The notes under the pieces were generated by a model. The model searched no databases. It saw only the letters and a program-made list of their open reading frames with translations, and was not told where the DNA came from. A stretch of DNA of 64,000 nucleotides, taken from Azospirillum sp. SYSU D00513 (GTDB lineage Bacteria; Pseudomonadota; Alphaproteobacteria; Azospirillales; Azospirillaceae). Shown piece after piece: positions 29,306-38,039 of the stretch. The position numbers and the translations under genes were made by a program. The stretch is taken from the NCBI RefSeq assembly GCF_017356015.1, contig NZ_JAFIQV010000003.1, positions 62,001 through 126,000 on the forward strand, in the 5' to 3' direction. Every line of letters starts with the position of its first letter. Position 1 is the stretch's first letter.

Positions 29306-29755
29306 TTACAGATTGCGCTGCATCACCACCTGGAGCAGCACGTCAGTCACCAGCCCCTCGCCGACCGTCTTGCCGGCGGTTTCCTTCAGCTTGCCCTTCA
29401 CCGCGGCGATGTCGACGATGCCGTTGTTCAGGACGCTCTTGTCGTCCAGCGCGCCGTAGAGCGCGGTGAGGAAGGCGTCGGACAGGCGCGGCTGGTTGGC
29501 CTGGACGACCGGCGCTTTCTCGGCGATCACCTCCAGCGTCACGACCACGGTCACGAACTGTTCCACTTTCGCGGCCCCGATCACCGGGACGACCACGGAA
29601 CTCATGCGGACGAAGGAGGTGGGCGGTGGCGGCGGGGGGGGAGGAGGTGCCGCCTCACCTTCGACCAGATACATGGTGTAGAGCTTCCAGCCGCCGAAAC
29701 CGGCTCCGCCCAGCAGGGCGATGCCGAGCACCAGAACGATGATGGCCTTGAACAC
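29306..29755 (-). CDS. FliL-like membrane-anchored protein
   Basis: This 149-residue protein has an N-terminal membrane anchor (about residues 3-25), a run of nine prolines (37-45) and a FliL-like periplasmic domain: SSVVVPVIGAAKVEQFVTVVVTLEV, PRLSDAFLTALYGAL, VKGKLKETAGKTVGEGLVTDVLLQVVMQ. FliL proteins sit around the flagellar stator and affect torque; no flagellar gene is near, so the exact role is open. A distant paralogue without the anchor lies at 40119-40541. The proline linker is encoded partly by an eight-G tract (29634-29641), potentially prone to slippage. It lies downstream of thiL and a possible 41-residue gene. Confidence 0.78.
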   Translation of the reverse strand: MFKAIIVLVLGIALLGGAGFGGWKLYTMYLVEGEAAPPPPPPPPPTSFVRMSSVVVPVIGAAKVEQFVTVVVTLEVIAEKAPVVQANQPRLSDAFLTALYGALDDKSVLNNGIVDIAAVKGKLKETAGKTVGEGLVTDVLLQVVMQRNL

Positions 29756-29796
29756 GCGACGCCGCCTTCCTTTTGAGCGGCGTCAGCCTGCGCGCC

Positions 29797-29922
29797 TCAT
29801 GCTTTCGATTGCGTTAAGGTGAGCGTTCCGGCGGATGCCGGACGGAGCGGCGGCACCGGTCGGCCCTTCGCCGCCGTGAACAGATCCAGGACCGCGGCCA
29901 ACCGCCCGTCCGGGTGATCCAT
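29797..29922 (-). CDS. possible 41-residue ORF between thiL and the FliL-like gene
   Basis: A minus-strand frame from ATG at 29920-29922 to TGA at 29797-29799 encodes MDHPDGRLAAVLDLFTAAKG followed by a Pro/Ala-rich end. It fits the 206-base gap between thiL and the FliL-like gene with about 40 bases on each side. There is no Shine-Dalgarno sequence, and I do not recognise the product. The predicted first helix is amphipathic. It may be a chance frame. Confidence 0.3.
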   Translation of the reverse strand: MDHPDGRLAAVLDLFTAAKGRPVPPLRPASAGTLTLTQSKA

Positions 29923-29961
29923 GACGGAATCGGGTCGACTTCGCGAGAAACGGGGAACCCC

Positions 29962-30993
29962 TCAGAAATGCACCCAGCCGCGCGCGGACAGCGGCAGGAC
30001 ATTGCCCTCCCCGTCCAGAACGGTCACCTGGCCGGCGGGCCCCTCGGCCATGCGGCCGATTTCGGTGATCGGAACATCCGTCTCCTCCGACAGGGCGCGC
30101 AGCGCGTCCCTCGCCTCCTCCGGTGCGGTGAAGAGCAGCTCGTAATCGTCGCCGCCGGTCAGCGCCGTGGCGAGCAGCGCGGGGTCCCTATCCACCAGGG
30201 CGCGGGCGGCGGGCGATAGCGGCACCGAACCCGCCCGGATCACGGCGGCACGGCCGGACTCCTCGCAGAGATGGGCAAGGTCGGCGACCAGCCCGTCCGA
30301 CACGTCCAGGCAGGAGACGGCGAGGCCCGGCAGGCGCGGACCAACGCTGCTGCGCGGATCGGGCCGGCGCAGGCGGCGGACCAGATGAGCCCGGGCAGCC
30401 TCGTCGGCGACTTCCAGGCCTTCGAGCACGACCTTCAGCCCGAGCGCCGCGTCGCCGATGGTGCCGGTGACGAAGACGGGATCGTCCGGCCGTTCCGACC
30501 GGCGCGGCAAGGCGCGGCCCGCCGGCACGAGGCCGAAGGCGGTCACGGACAGGGTCATCGGGCCGCTGGTGGACACCGAGTCGCCGCCGCTCAGGTGGAT
30601 GCCGAACTCCCGCTGGTCGGCGGCCAGCGAACCCGCGAAGGCGGCCAGCCAATCGTCGCCGATGTCCCGCGGGAGCGAGGTCACGAGGCTGTAGGCGTAG
30701 GGCCGCGCACCCATGGCGGCGAGGTCGGACAGGTTGACCCGCAGCAGCTTGGCGGCGATGTCCGCCGGCGGGTCGCCGGGCAGGAAATGGACGCCGGCCA
30801 CCATGGCGTCGGTGGTGACGACCAGCTCATGGCCTGGCGGCACGCCGAAGACGGCCGCGTCGTCGGCCAGGCCGCGGGCGCCGGGGAAACCGGCGGCCAG
30901 TGGCTTGAAGAAACGGGCGATCCGGCCGAACTCGCCGAGCGGCGCGGCCGGGGTCGCGGAGTCGAAAGGTGTCTTATCCCTCGGGCTGGGCAC
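29962..30993 (-). CDS. thiL: thiamine-monophosphate kinase ThiL
   Basis: ThiL phosphorylates thiamine monophosphate to thiamine diphosphate with ATP. The approximately 343-residue protein has the PurM/ThiL fold: GEFGRIARFFKPLAAGFPGARGLADDAAVFGVPPGHELVVTTDAMVAGVHFLPGDPPADIAAKLLRVNLSDLAAMGARP, then LSGGDSVSTSGPMTLSVTAFG, VSCLDVSDGLVADLAHL and LTGGDDYELLFTAP. The start is taken as GTG at 30991-30993, which overlaps the nusB end by 20 bases; no ATG is close. It follows nusB, the common nusB-thiL pairing. Confidence 0.92.
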   Translation of the reverse strand: MPSPRDKTPFDSATPAAPLGEFGRIARFFKPLAAGFPGARGLADDAAVFGVPPGHELVVTTDAMVAGVHFLPGDPPADIAAKLLRVNLSDLAAMGARPYAYSLVTSLPRDIGDDWLAAFAGSLAADQREFGIHLSGGDSVSTSGPMTLSVTAFGLVPAGRALPRRSERPDDPVFVTGTIGDAALGLKVVLEGLEVADEAARAHLVRRLRRPDPRSSVGPRLPGLAVSCLDVSDGLVADLAHLCEESGRAAVIRAGSVPLSPAARALVDRDPALLATALTGGDDYELLFTAPEEARDALRALSEETDVPITEIGRMAEGPAGQVTVLDGEGNVLPLSARGWVHF

Positions 30994-31525
30994 GGCTCGG
31001 GTCCGGCTGGGCCAGATCGTCCGGCCGCAGCACCCGCGCGACATGGTCGAGCACGCCGTTGACCATCGCCGGTTCGCGGCCCGCGAAGAAGGCGTGCGCC
31101 ACGTCCACATACTCGCTGATCAGGATCCGCGGGTGAGTGTCGGCGTGCACGAACATCTCGTAGGCGCCGGCGCGCAGGATGGCGCGCAGGATCAGCTCCA
31201 GACGCTCGACCGGGAATTTCGGATCGAGCGCGCCGGCCAGGATGCGGTCCACCTCGTCGCGGCGCACGGCGGCGCCGCGCACGATGTCGGCGAAGAGCTG
31301 CGGGTCGCCCGCGACGAACTTGGCGCCGTCGATCTCCTCGCCCAGCCGGTGCTTGACGAACTCGCCCACGACGTCCTCGACGCCCTGGCCGGACTGTTCG
31401 ATCTGGTACAGGGCCTGGACGGCGGCCAGACGGGCCGCCTTGCGCCGGGCCTTGGCCGAACCGCCGCCGGTCTTCCGGGGGCCGCGCCTGCTTTTCGCGC
31501 GGCCGGCCGCGTCGTCGTTGCTCAT
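30974..31525 (-). CDS. nusB: transcription antitermination factor NusB
   Basis: This 183-residue RNA-binding protein works with NusE on boxA RNA during rRNA transcription. The NusB core is RRKAARLAAVQALYQIEQSGQGVEDVV, then DPQLFADIVRGAAVRRDEVDRILAGAL, VERLELILRAILRAGAYEMFVHADTHPRILISEYVDVAHAFFAGREPAMVNGVLDHVAR. It has a basic N-terminal tail (about 30 residues) and a Pro/Asp-rich C-terminus longer than in E. coli (139 aa). The stop lies inside the thiL 5-prime end, suggesting coupling; ribH is 61 bases upstream. Confidence 0.95.
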   Translation of the reverse strand: MSNDDAAGRAKSRRGPRKTGGGSAKARRKAARLAAVQALYQIEQSGQGVEDVVGEFVKHRLGEEIDGAKFVAGDPQLFADIVRGAAVRRDEVDRILAGALDPKFPVERLELILRAILRAGAYEMFVHADTHPRILISEYVDVAHAFFAGREPAMVNGVLDHVARVLRPDDLAQPDPSRAQPEG

Positions 31526-31586
31526 GGTTCTCTTGCTGTCAAATATCGGGAGCGGATGAATCGGACACCCTCTTACCGCAGGGCGG

Positions 31587-32051
31587 TCAGCGGGGATAGA
31601 GGCGGAATTGGCGCTTCAGCTCGATCATGTCAAGGCAGGCGCGGGCCGCGAAGCCGCCCTTGTTCTTGGCGCCGGTCGAGGCGCGCGCCCAGGCCTGCTC
31701 GCGGTTCTCCACGGTCAGGATGCCGTTGCCGATCGCCAGCGCGTAGCGCAGCGCCAGATCCTGGAGGCCGCGGGCGCTCTCGTTGCAGACGATGTCGTAA
31801 TGGGTGGTCTCGCCGCGGATGACCACGCCCAGCCCGACATAGCCGTCGAAGCGCTTCTGCGCGGTGTAATAGTCCATCGACCGCAGCGCGTAGAGCATCG
31901 CCGCCGGGATCTCCAGGCAGCCGGGAACCGAGACGCGCTGGTAGGTGGCGCCGTCCTTCTCGATCTCGGCGATGGCGCCCCGGACCAGCTCGTCGGCCAG
32001 ATCCTCGTAGAAGCGCGCTTCCACGATCATGATGTGCGGCTTGTCCGTCAT
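31587..32051 (-). CDS. ribH: 6,7-dimethyl-8-ribityllumazine synthase RibH
   Basis: The penultimate enzyme of riboflavin synthesis joins 5-amino-6-ribitylaminouracil with 3,4-dihydroxybutanone 4-phosphate. The 154-residue protein shows VEARFYEDLADELVRGAIAEIE, VPGCLEIPAAMLYAL, YVGLGVVIRGETTHYDIVCNESARGLQDLALR (catalytic His in THYD) and GNGILTVENREQAWARA. One base separates its start from the ribBX stop, so it is tightly coupled. It receives the dihydroxybutanone phosphate made by RibBX. Confidence 0.95.
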   Translation of the reverse strand: MTDKPHIMIVEARFYEDLADELVRGAIAEIEKDGATYQRVSVPGCLEIPAAMLYALRSMDYYTAQKRFDGYVGLGVVIRGETTHYDIVCNESARGLQDLALRYALAIGNGILTVENREQAWARASTGAKNKGGFAARACLDMIELKRQFRLYPR

Positions 32052-32052
32052 C

Positions 32053-33204
32053 TCAGTTCTTCCCGGTCTCGGTTGCGGTGTCGGCCCGGCCCGGAAGGGG
32101 GATCGGGCGGCGGCCCATGACCGTCAGGCCATAGCCCTCCAGCCCGACGATCGCCTTGTTGCGGTTGGTCAGCAGGATCATCTTGCGCACGCCGAGATCC
32201 AGCAGGATCTGCGCGCCGATGCCGTAGTCGCGCAGTTCGCCCGGCCCGGCATGGCCGTCGATGCGCGCCTTCAGCGTCGCGGACAGGCCGTTCGCCATCG
32301 GTTCGCGCAGAAGCACGATGACGCCCCGCCCTTCCCTGGCGATCAGGTCCATGGAAGCCTGAAGCTCCCCGTCGCGCGCTCCGCTGCGGTCGCCCAGCAC
32401 ATCCTCCAGCACGGAGAGCGCGTGCATGCGGACCAGCACCGGTTCATCGCCGGAGATGTCGCCCCGCACCAGCGCGATGTGCTCCGCGTAGGCGATCTTG
32501 TTGACGTAGACGTACATCTGGAAGCGCCCGCCGTAGCGGCTGTCCAGCCCGGCGGCCAGGCGCTGCTCGACGATCGTCTCGGTGCGGCGGCGGTGGGCGA
32601 TCAGGTCGGCGATGGTGCCGACCTTCAGACCGTGGAACTGGGCGAACTTCACGAGGTCCGGCAGGCGGGCCATGCTGCCGTCGTCGTTCATGATCTCGCA
32701 GATCACGCCGGCGCCGGTCTTGCCCGCCAGGCGGGCGATGTCCACGGACGCCTCGGTGTGGCCGGCGCGCACGAGCACGCCGCCCTCGCGGGCGAGCAGC
32801 GGGAAGACGTGGCCCGGGGTGGTGATCGCGTCCGGTCCCGCCTCGGGGTCGATGGCGACCTGGATGGTGCGGGCGCGGTCGGCGGCCGAGATCCCGGTGG
32901 AGACCCCCTCGCGCGCCTCGATGGAGACGGTGAAGGCGGTCTGGTGGCGGGTGCCGTTCTGCTGCGCCATCAGCGGCAGGCGCAGCCGCTCGATGTGCTC
33001 GCGGTCCATGGCGAGGCAGATCAGGCCGCGCCCGAACTTCGCCATGAAGTTGATCGCCTCCGGCGTCGCGCATTCGGCCGGAATGACGAGGTCGCCCTCA
33101 TTCTCCCGGTCCTCGTCGTCGACCAGGATGAACATGCGGCCCTGCCGCGCCTCTTCGAGGATTTCCTCGGCCGAGGACAGGAATTCGTGAAACTCGGAGC
33201 TCAT
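32053..33204 (-). CDS. ribBX: RibBX: DHBP synthase fused to a degenerate GTP cyclohydrolase II domain
   Basis: The N-terminal RibB domain (about 1-205) makes 3,4-dihydroxybutanone 4-phosphate from ribulose 5-phosphate and keeps its acidic metal site and catalytic stretches: FILVDDEDRENEGDLVIPAE, HQTAFTVSIEA, TTPGHVFPLLAREGGVLVRAGHTEASVDIARLAG and CEIMNDDGSMA. The C-terminal half (about 206-365) has the RibA fold signature but lacks the zinc cysteines: where RibA has an ECLTGD..RCDCG block this protein reads ALSVLEDVLGDRSGARDGELQAS. This matches the RibBX variant described in proteobacteria, so GTP cyclohydrolase II activity must come from another locus. The start overlaps the ribE stop (ATGA). 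Confidence 0.92.
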   Translation of the reverse strand: MSSEFHEFLSSAEEILEEARQGRMFILVDDEDRENEGDLVIPAECATPEAINFMAKFGRGLICLAMDREHIERLRLPLMAQQNGTRHQTAFTVSIEAREGVSTGISAADRARTIQVAIDPEAGPDAITTPGHVFPLLAREGGVLVRAGHTEASVDIARLAGKTGAGVICEIMNDDGSMARLPDLVKFAQFHGLKVGTIADLIAHRRRTETIVEQRLAAGLDSRYGGRFQMYVYVNKIAYAEHIALVRGDISGDEPVLVRMHALSVLEDVLGDRSGARDGELQASMDLIAREGRGVIVLLREPMANGLSATLKARIDGHAGPGELRDYGIGAQILLDLGVRKMILLTNRNKAIVGLEGYGLTVMGRRPIPLPGRADTATETGKN

Positions 33205-33788
33205 TCCCTACCCACCAGACGCGCGACGTAGCGCGCGAGCATGTCGACTTCCATGTTCACCCGGTCGCCCGCCTTCAGCGCGCCGAAGGTGGTCGCCGTC
33301 TGGGTGTGCGGGATGAGGTTCACGCCAAAGCGGTCGCCTTCCACCTCGTTCACCGTCAGGGACACGCCGTCCAGCGCCACCGACCCCTTCGAGGCGACGT
33401 AGCGGGCGAGTTCCGCCGGCGCCTGGAAGGTGATGCGCAGCGAGTCGCCTTCCGGCCGGACCTCCGCCACCGCCGCCACCCCGTCCACATGGCCGTAGAC
33501 GAGATGGCCGCCCAGCTCGTCGCCGAGCTTCAGCGAGCGCTCCAGGTTGATGCGCGTGCCCTCGGCCCAGCCGCCGAGCGTGGTCTTCGACAGCGTCTCG
33601 GCGGAGACCTGCACGTCGAACCAGCCCGTCCCCTTCTCGACCACCGTCAGGCAGCAGCCGTTGTGGGCGATGGACGCGCCGATGGCCACCTCCTCCATGT
33701 CGAAGGCGGTCTCGATGGTGAAGCGGGTGTCGCCCTGCCGCTCGACGGCACGCACGCGCCCGATGTCGGTGATGATTCCGGTGAACAT
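33201..33788 (-). CDS. ribE: riboflavin synthase (alpha chain)
   Basis: This enzyme dismutates two 6,7-dimethyl-8-ribityllumazine molecules to riboflavin. The 195-residue protein has the two tandem lumazine-binding barrels: MFTGIITDIGRVRAVE, IAHNGCCLTVVEKG, ETLSKTTLGGWAEGTRINLERSL in repeat one and LGGHLVYGHVDGVAAV, GSVALDGVSLTVNEVEGDRFGVNLIPHT in repeat two. The start at 33788 gives the universal MFTGI N-terminus. Its stop overlaps the ribBX start, and it lies 83 bases downstream of ribD. Confidence 0.96.
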   Translation of the reverse strand: MFTGIITDIGRVRAVERQGDTRFTIETAFDMEEVAIGASIAHNGCCLTVVEKGTGWFDVQVSAETLSKTTLGGWAEGTRINLERSLKLGDELGGHLVYGHVDGVAAVAEVRPEGDSLRITFQAPAELARYVASKGSVALDGVSLTVNEVEGDRFGVNLIPHTQTATTFGALKAGDRVNMEVDMLARYVARLVGRE

Positions 33789-33871
33789 GGCGCGGGAATT
33801 TAGCAGGTTTTGCGCCGGTGGGAAGGAGCATGCGCCCCCGGGCCGCGCAACGGACTGTTGCGCGGCGGCGC

Positions 33872-35002
33872 TCAAGCCGGAGGGACGGCCTGCCGCACGT
33901 AGCTCTCCGCGAGATCAGCGCCCGCGTGCCGCACGGAAACCCGTTCGAAACCGGGCATTCCATCGAGCCGGTCGAGCCCGAAGCCGGCCACCGCCGCCGT
34001 GCCGTCGCCGCCGATGACCGAAGCGGCGCGGAACCATTCCAGCCGGTCCACCAGCCCCGCCCGCAGCAGCGAGGCGGCGAGCGTCGCGCCGCCCTCCACC
34101 AGCACCCGCGTCAGCCCGCGCCCGGCCAGTGCGGCCCCTGCGGCGGCGAGGTCCGGCAGGCCGGCGGCGTCGGCCGGAACCGGAATGACCTCCGCCCCGC
34201 AGTCGGCGAAGGCCTGGAGCCGGGCGGCGTCGGCGTCCTCGCGCGCGACGATCCAGGTCGGCACGTCGCGCGCGCCCTTGGCGAGCCGGCTGTTCAGCGG
34301 CAGCCGCAGGCGGCTGTCCACGACGATGCGGACGGGGGAGCGGTGTTCCAGGCCGGGCAGCCGGCAGGTCAGCTCCGGATCGTCGGCCAGCGCCGTGCCG
34401 ATGCCCACCATGATGGCGTCGTGCCGCGCGCGCAGCCCGTGGCCCCAGGCGCGCGCCGTCGGGCCGGTGATCCATTGCGAGGCGCCGGTCCGCGTCGCGA
34501 TACGCCCGTCGAGCGTGGTCGCGAGCTTCAGCGTGTAGAGCGGGCGGTCCTCGCTTATCCGGCTGAAGAAGCCTCGGTTGAGGGCGAGCGCCTCGGCCGC
34601 GCAGACGCCCACCACAACCTCCAGACCGGCCTCCTTCAGGCGGCGCAGTCCGCCGCCGGCCACGCGCGGATCGGGATCCTGGCAGGCGACGACCACCCGG
34701 CGGACACCCGCCGCGATCAGCGCCTCGCTGCAGGGCGGGGTCTTGCCATGGTGATTGCAGGGTTCCAGCGTCACGTAAGCCGTGGCGCCACGCGCCGAAT
34801 CGCCCGCGCGGGCCAGCGCCTCCGTCTCCGCGTGCGGCCGCCCGCCGGGCTGCGTCCAGCCGCGCCCGACGACGGCGCCGTCACGAACGATCACGCAGCC
34901 GACCGCCGGATTCGGCCAGGTCGTGCCGAGCCCCCGCGCCGCCAGCGACAGCGCCGCGCGCATGTGGTGCAGGTCGTCGGGCTGGACCGGATGGATGGAC
35001 AT
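33872..35002 (-). CDS. ribD: bifunctional riboflavin deaminase/reductase RibD
   Basis: RibD carries out the second and third steps after GTP cyclohydrolase II. The N-terminal deaminase (about 1-150) has the zinc site HAE at 57-59, PC at 81-82 and C91 (PCNHHGKTPPC). The C-terminal NADPH reductase (about 155-370) carries RPLYTLKLATTLDGRIATRTGASQWITG and LTRVLVEGGATLAASLLRAGLVDRLEWF. The 376-residue length is normal. The start at 35002 is chosen since upstream codons run into the repeat element at 35045. No FMN riboswitch was recognised upstream. Confidence 0.94.
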   Translation of the reverse strand: MSIHPVQPDDLHHMRAALSLAARGLGTTWPNPAVGCVIVRDGAVVGRGWTQPGGRPHAETEALARAGDSARGATAYVTLEPCNHHGKTPPCSEALIAAGVRRVVVACQDPDPRVAGGGLRRLKEAGLEVVVGVCAAEALALNRGFFSRISEDRPLYTLKLATTLDGRIATRTGASQWITGPTARAWGHGLRARHDAIMVGIGTALADDPELTCRLPGLEHRSPVRIVVDSRLRLPLNSRLAKGARDVPTWIVAREDADAARLQAFADCGAEVIPVPADAAGLPDLAAAGAALAGRGLTRVLVEGGATLAASLLRAGLVDRLEWFRAASVIGGDGTAAVAGFGLDRLDGMPGFERVSVRHAGADLAESYVRQAVPPA

Positions 35003-35044
35003 CGGCGGGCTCCCGGCGTGTGGATGCCATTCTGACGGCCGCAT

Positions 35045-35195
35045 TCCCTCTCCCCTCCGGGGAGAGGAAGGGGCCCAAGCCGCCAGGCTTGGGAAGGTGA
35101 GGGCTGGCGTCCTTCGGACGCCGCAAAGGAGCAATCGGCTCCTTTGCCTAAGCTTGCACCCTCACCCTAGCCCTCTCCCCGGAGAGGGGAGGGGA
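35045..35195. repeat. 151-bp nested inverted repeat (REP/MITE-like intergenic element)
   Basis: The outer arms are CCCTCTCCCCTCCGGGGAGAGG at the left end and the complementary CCTCTCCCCGGAGAGGGGAGGG-type sequence at the right end, and each arm is itself a hairpin. Inside are further hairpins, CCAAGCC/GGCTTGG, GCGTCC-ttc-GGACGC and AAAGGAGC-aatc-GGCTCCTTT, and complementary GGTGAGGG / CCCTCACC segments. Elements with this CCCTCTCCCC..GGGGAGAGGG layout are scattered between genes in many proteobacteria. It sits between nrdR and ribD and could terminate or stabilise transcripts there. Confidence 0.82.
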
Positions 35196-35222
35196 TATTC
35201 CTGCTGACTTTCGCGGCCCGCC

Positions 35223-35687
35223 TCACCCCGGCTGTGACTCCGGGGCGAGCTGGCCGACAAACTCGTTGAAGTCGGAGGCTTCGCGGAAGTCCTTGTAGAC
35301 CGAGGCGTAGCGGATGTAGGCGACCGGGTCGAGTTCCTTCAGCGCGTCCATGATCATCTCGCCGATCTGCTTGGACGGGATGTCGTTCTCGCCCGAGGAT
35401 TCGAGCTGGCGCACGAGGCTGTTGACCACCCGGTCGATGCGGTCGGCATCGACCGGGCGCTTGCGCAGCGCGATGCGCATGGAGCGCAGGAGCTTTTCGC
35501 GGTCGAAGGGCTCGCGCTGCCCGCTGCTCTTCACCACCGTCAGCTCGCGCAGCTGGACGCGTTCGAAGGTGGTGAAGCGCGCGGCGCAGCCGGGGCAGAA
35601 GCGCCGGCGGCGGATCGCCGAGTTGTCCTCGGTCGGGCGCGAATCCTTGACCTGGGTGTCCTCGTTTCCGCAGAACGGGCAGCGCAT
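35223..35687 (-). CDS. nrdR: transcriptional repressor NrdR
   Basis: NrdR represses ribonucleotide reductase genes in response to ATP/dATP. The 154-residue protein has an N-terminal zinc ribbon with C3, C6, C31 and C34 ([34 protein letters not shown]), followed by the ATP-cone domain ([49 protein letters not shown]). The C-terminus is [13 protein letters not shown], also conserved. It lies 32 bases downstream of glyA. No NrdR boxes were identified here. Confidence 0.96.
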   Translation of the reverse strand: MRCPFCGNEDTQVKDSRPTEDNSAIRRRRFCPGCAARFTTFERVQLRELTVVKSSGQREPFDREKLLRSMRIALRKRPVDADRIDRVVNSLVRQLESSGENDIPSKQIGEMIMDALKELDPVAYIRYASVYKDFREASDFNEFVGQLAPESQPG

Positions 35688-35719
35688 GTCGGGCCTCTCT
35701 CAGGCTGGGCCGCGAGGGC

Positions 35720-37030
35720 TCAGAGCGTCGGGTAGATGGGGAAGCGGCGGCACAGTTCCCGCACGCGGCCGCGCACGGCCTGCTCCACCGCCGCGTTGTC
35801 GCCCGAGTTGCTGGCGGCGAGACCGTCCAGCGTCTCCACGATCATGCGGCCGACCTCCTCGAACTCGGCCACGCCGAAGCCGCGGGTGGTCGCCGCCGGG
35901 CTGCCCAGACGGACGCCGGAGGTGATCATCGGCTTTTGCGGGTCGAAGGGCACGCCGTTCTTGTTGCAGGTCATGCCGGCATGCTCCAGGCTCGCCTCGG
36001 CGGCCTTGCCGGTGAGGTTCTTCGGGCGCAGGTCCACCAGCACGATGTGGCTGTCGGTGCCGCCCGAAACGATGTCGAGGCCGCCCGCCACCAGCACGCG
36101 GGCGAGCGCCTGGGCGTTGTCGACCACCGCCTGGGCGTAGACCTTGAACTCGGGGCGCAGCGCCTCGGCGAAGGCAACCGCCTTGCCGGCGATGACGTGC
36201 ATCAGCGGGCCGCCCTGAAGGCCCGGGAAGACCGCCGAGTTGATCTTCTTGGCGATCTCCTCGCTGTTGGTCAGCACCATGCCGCCGCGCGGGCCACGCA
36301 GGGTCTTGTGGGTGGTGGTGGTCGCCACGTCCGCGTAGGGGAAGGGGTTCGGGTACACGCCCGCGGCGATCAGGCCGGCGTAGTGGGCCATGTCCACCAT
36401 GAAGATCGCCCCGACCTCGTCGGCGATGGCGCGGAAGCGCTGGTAGTCGAGCACGCGCGGGTAGGCCGAGCCGCCGGCGATGATGAGCTTCGGCTTGTGC
36501 TCGCGCGCCAGCCGCTCGACCTCGTCGAAGTCGATCAGGTGGTCGTCGCGGCGCACGCCGTACTGGACCGCCTTGAACCACTTGCCGGACATGTTGGGGG
36601 CAGCACCGTGCGTCAGGTGGCCGCCGGCGGCCAGCGACATGCCGAGCACCGTGTCGCCGGGCTGGAGCAGGGCCAGCAGGACCGCCTGGTTGGCCTGGCT
36701 TCCGGAGTTCGGCTGGACGTTGGCGAAGCTGCAGCCGAACAGCTTGCAGGCGCGTTCGATCGCCAGCGTCTCGGCGACGTCCACATACTCGCAGCCGCCG
36801 TAGTAGCGGCGGCCCGGATAGCCTTCGGCGTACTTGTTCGTCAGGACCGAGCCCTGGGCTTCCAGCACCGCCTGGGAGACGATGTTCTCGGAGGCGATCA
36901 GCTCGATCTGGTCCTGCTGGCGGACCAGTTCGTCGCGCACCGCGCGGGCGAGTTCGGGATCCGTCTCGGCGAGCGAAGCGGCGAAGAAGCGGCCGATCTC
37001 GGCTTGGTGGGCGGCGGTGCTGGCGGTCAT
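35720..37030 (-). CDS. glyA: serine hydroxymethyltransferase GlyA
   Basis: This PLP enzyme converts serine and tetrahydrofolate to glycine and methylene-tetrahydrofolate, which the ThyX encoded at 52256 also uses. The 436-residue protein has [112 protein letters not shown] with PLP Lys at residue 242, and the C-terminal [17 protein letters not shown]. It lies between rpiB and nrdR. Confidence 0.96.
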   Translation of the reverse strand: MTASTAAHQAEIGRFFAASLAETDPELARAVRDELVRQQDQIELIASENIVSQAVLEAQGSVLTNKYAEGYPGRRYYGGCEYVDVAETLAIERACKLFGCSFANVQPNSGSQANQAVLLALLQPGDTVLGMSLAAGGHLTHGAAPNMSGKWFKAVQYGVRRDDHLIDFDEVERLAREHKPKLIIAGGSAYPRVLDYQRFRAIADEVGAIFMVDMAHYAGLIAAGVYPNPFPYADVATTTTHKTLRGPRGGMVLTNSEEIAKKINSAVFPGLQGGPLMHVIAGKAVAFAEALRPEFKVYAQAVVDNAQALARVLVAGGLDIVSGGTDSHIVLVDLRPKNLTGKAAEASLEHAGMTCNKNGVPFDPQKPMITSGVRLGSPAATTRGFGVAEFEEVGRMIVETLDGLAASNSGDNAAVEQAVRGRVRELCRRFPIYPTL

Positions 37031-37107
37031 GGGAAGCAGTCCTCGTTCACTCGGTCAGTCGTGTGTCTTGTTGCCGGTCCCGGTGCGCCGGACCGGCCGC
37101 TGTCGTC

Positions 37108-37545
37108 TCAGCCCATCTTGGCGATGCGGCGGCTGTGCCGCTCGCCGCCTTCGAACTCCGTCGCCAGGAAGGCGGCGACGCAATCCTTGGCGACCTCGAT
37201 TCCGATCACCCGGGCGCCGAGCGCCAGCACGTTGGCGTCGTTGTGCCCGCGCGCCAGGCGCGCCGTGGTCATGTCGTGGGCCAGCGCCGCGCGCACGCCT
37301 GGATGGCGGTTCGCGGCGATGCTGATGCCGATGCCCGTGCCGCAGATCAGGACGCCGCGCTCGGCCCGGCCCTCGGTGACCGCCGCGGCCATGGCGGCGG
37401 CGAAGTCCGGGTAATCCACCGATTCCGTGCCGTTGGTGCCGAGATCGATCACCTCATGGCCGAGTCCGCCCAGCCAGGTCTTCAGCTGGGCTTTCATTTC
37501 GATTCCCGCATGGTCGGAGGCGATCGCAAGGGTGCGGACGGTCAT
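37108..37545 (-). CDS. rpiB: ribose 5-phosphate isomerase B
   Basis: RpiB interconverts ribose 5-phosphate and ribulose 5-phosphate, so it connects ribose uptake (rbs operon) with the pentose phosphate pathway and supplies the RibB substrate. The 145-residue protein has LAIASDHAGIEMKAQLKTWL, LGTNGTESVDYPDFA, GVLICGTGIGISIAANRHPGVRAALAHD with the catalytic Cys68, and GHNDANVLALGARVIG. The ATG at 37545 fits the family start. The glyA gene follows after 77 bases. Confidence 0.93.
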   Translation of the reverse strand: MTVRTLAIASDHAGIEMKAQLKTWLGGLGHEVIDLGTNGTESVDYPDFAAAMAAAVTEGRAERGVLICGTGIGISIAANRHPGVRAALAHDMTTARLARGHNDANVLALGARVIGIEVAKDCVAAFLATEFEGGERHSRRIAKMG

Positions 37546-38039
37546 GGGGCGGAACTCCTGGCGGGCAATGTCGGGCCGGATCGCCCCAGGTCGAAGGCAA
37601 GGGGGACCGGCGGGTCGCGTGGAAACTACCAGATATCGGCAGAAATCGCCAGACAAGCACAACGCACGGGGCATTTGTGCCCTGCGCGGGGATCGGTCCG
37701 GCCATGCGATGGAAAAACAACCGGCGCGGCTCGCCTTTTCGTTGCTTTCTCCGACAGAGTAAGCAGGGCTTATGCAAGATTATAGAGGGTAGCGGCGCGC
37801 AATGACGATGCGGCGCGGCATTGCGCCCTCCTGTTTCCCGCCACTACATATGCGCTAATGACAGGTTCGGGTCCTCAACAGGGCGCCGGCTTTGAACCGT
37901 GTCTAGTTCGTGACACTGTCGTCAGTTCTGCCGCCAGAATAAACAGTATTTTCCAGGACCCCTGAAACGTATTGACAGACAAATCACGGTGTGCAACTTG
38001 AATGCTATCGAATTAAAGAATTAACCAGGAATTTAGGCA
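37546..38039. other. intergenic region upstream of the MucR gene
   Basis: No gene was found in these 494 bases. From about 37840 the GC content drops; the last 80 bases contain TTGACA (37972-37977), a good -35 hexamer, but no good -10 at 16-18 bases, with weaker candidates TTGAAT and GCTATC further on. GAATTAA occurs twice (about 38010-38025). MucR-family proteins bind AT-rich sites and repress their own genes in rhizobia and Brucella, so autoregulation through this AT-rich leader is plausible but not shown. Confidence 0.5.

Noticed and set aside
35003-35222. FMN riboswitch upstream of ribD
   Set aside because: The region is filled by a nested inverted repeat and the conserved AGGGGC.. RFN core was not seen.
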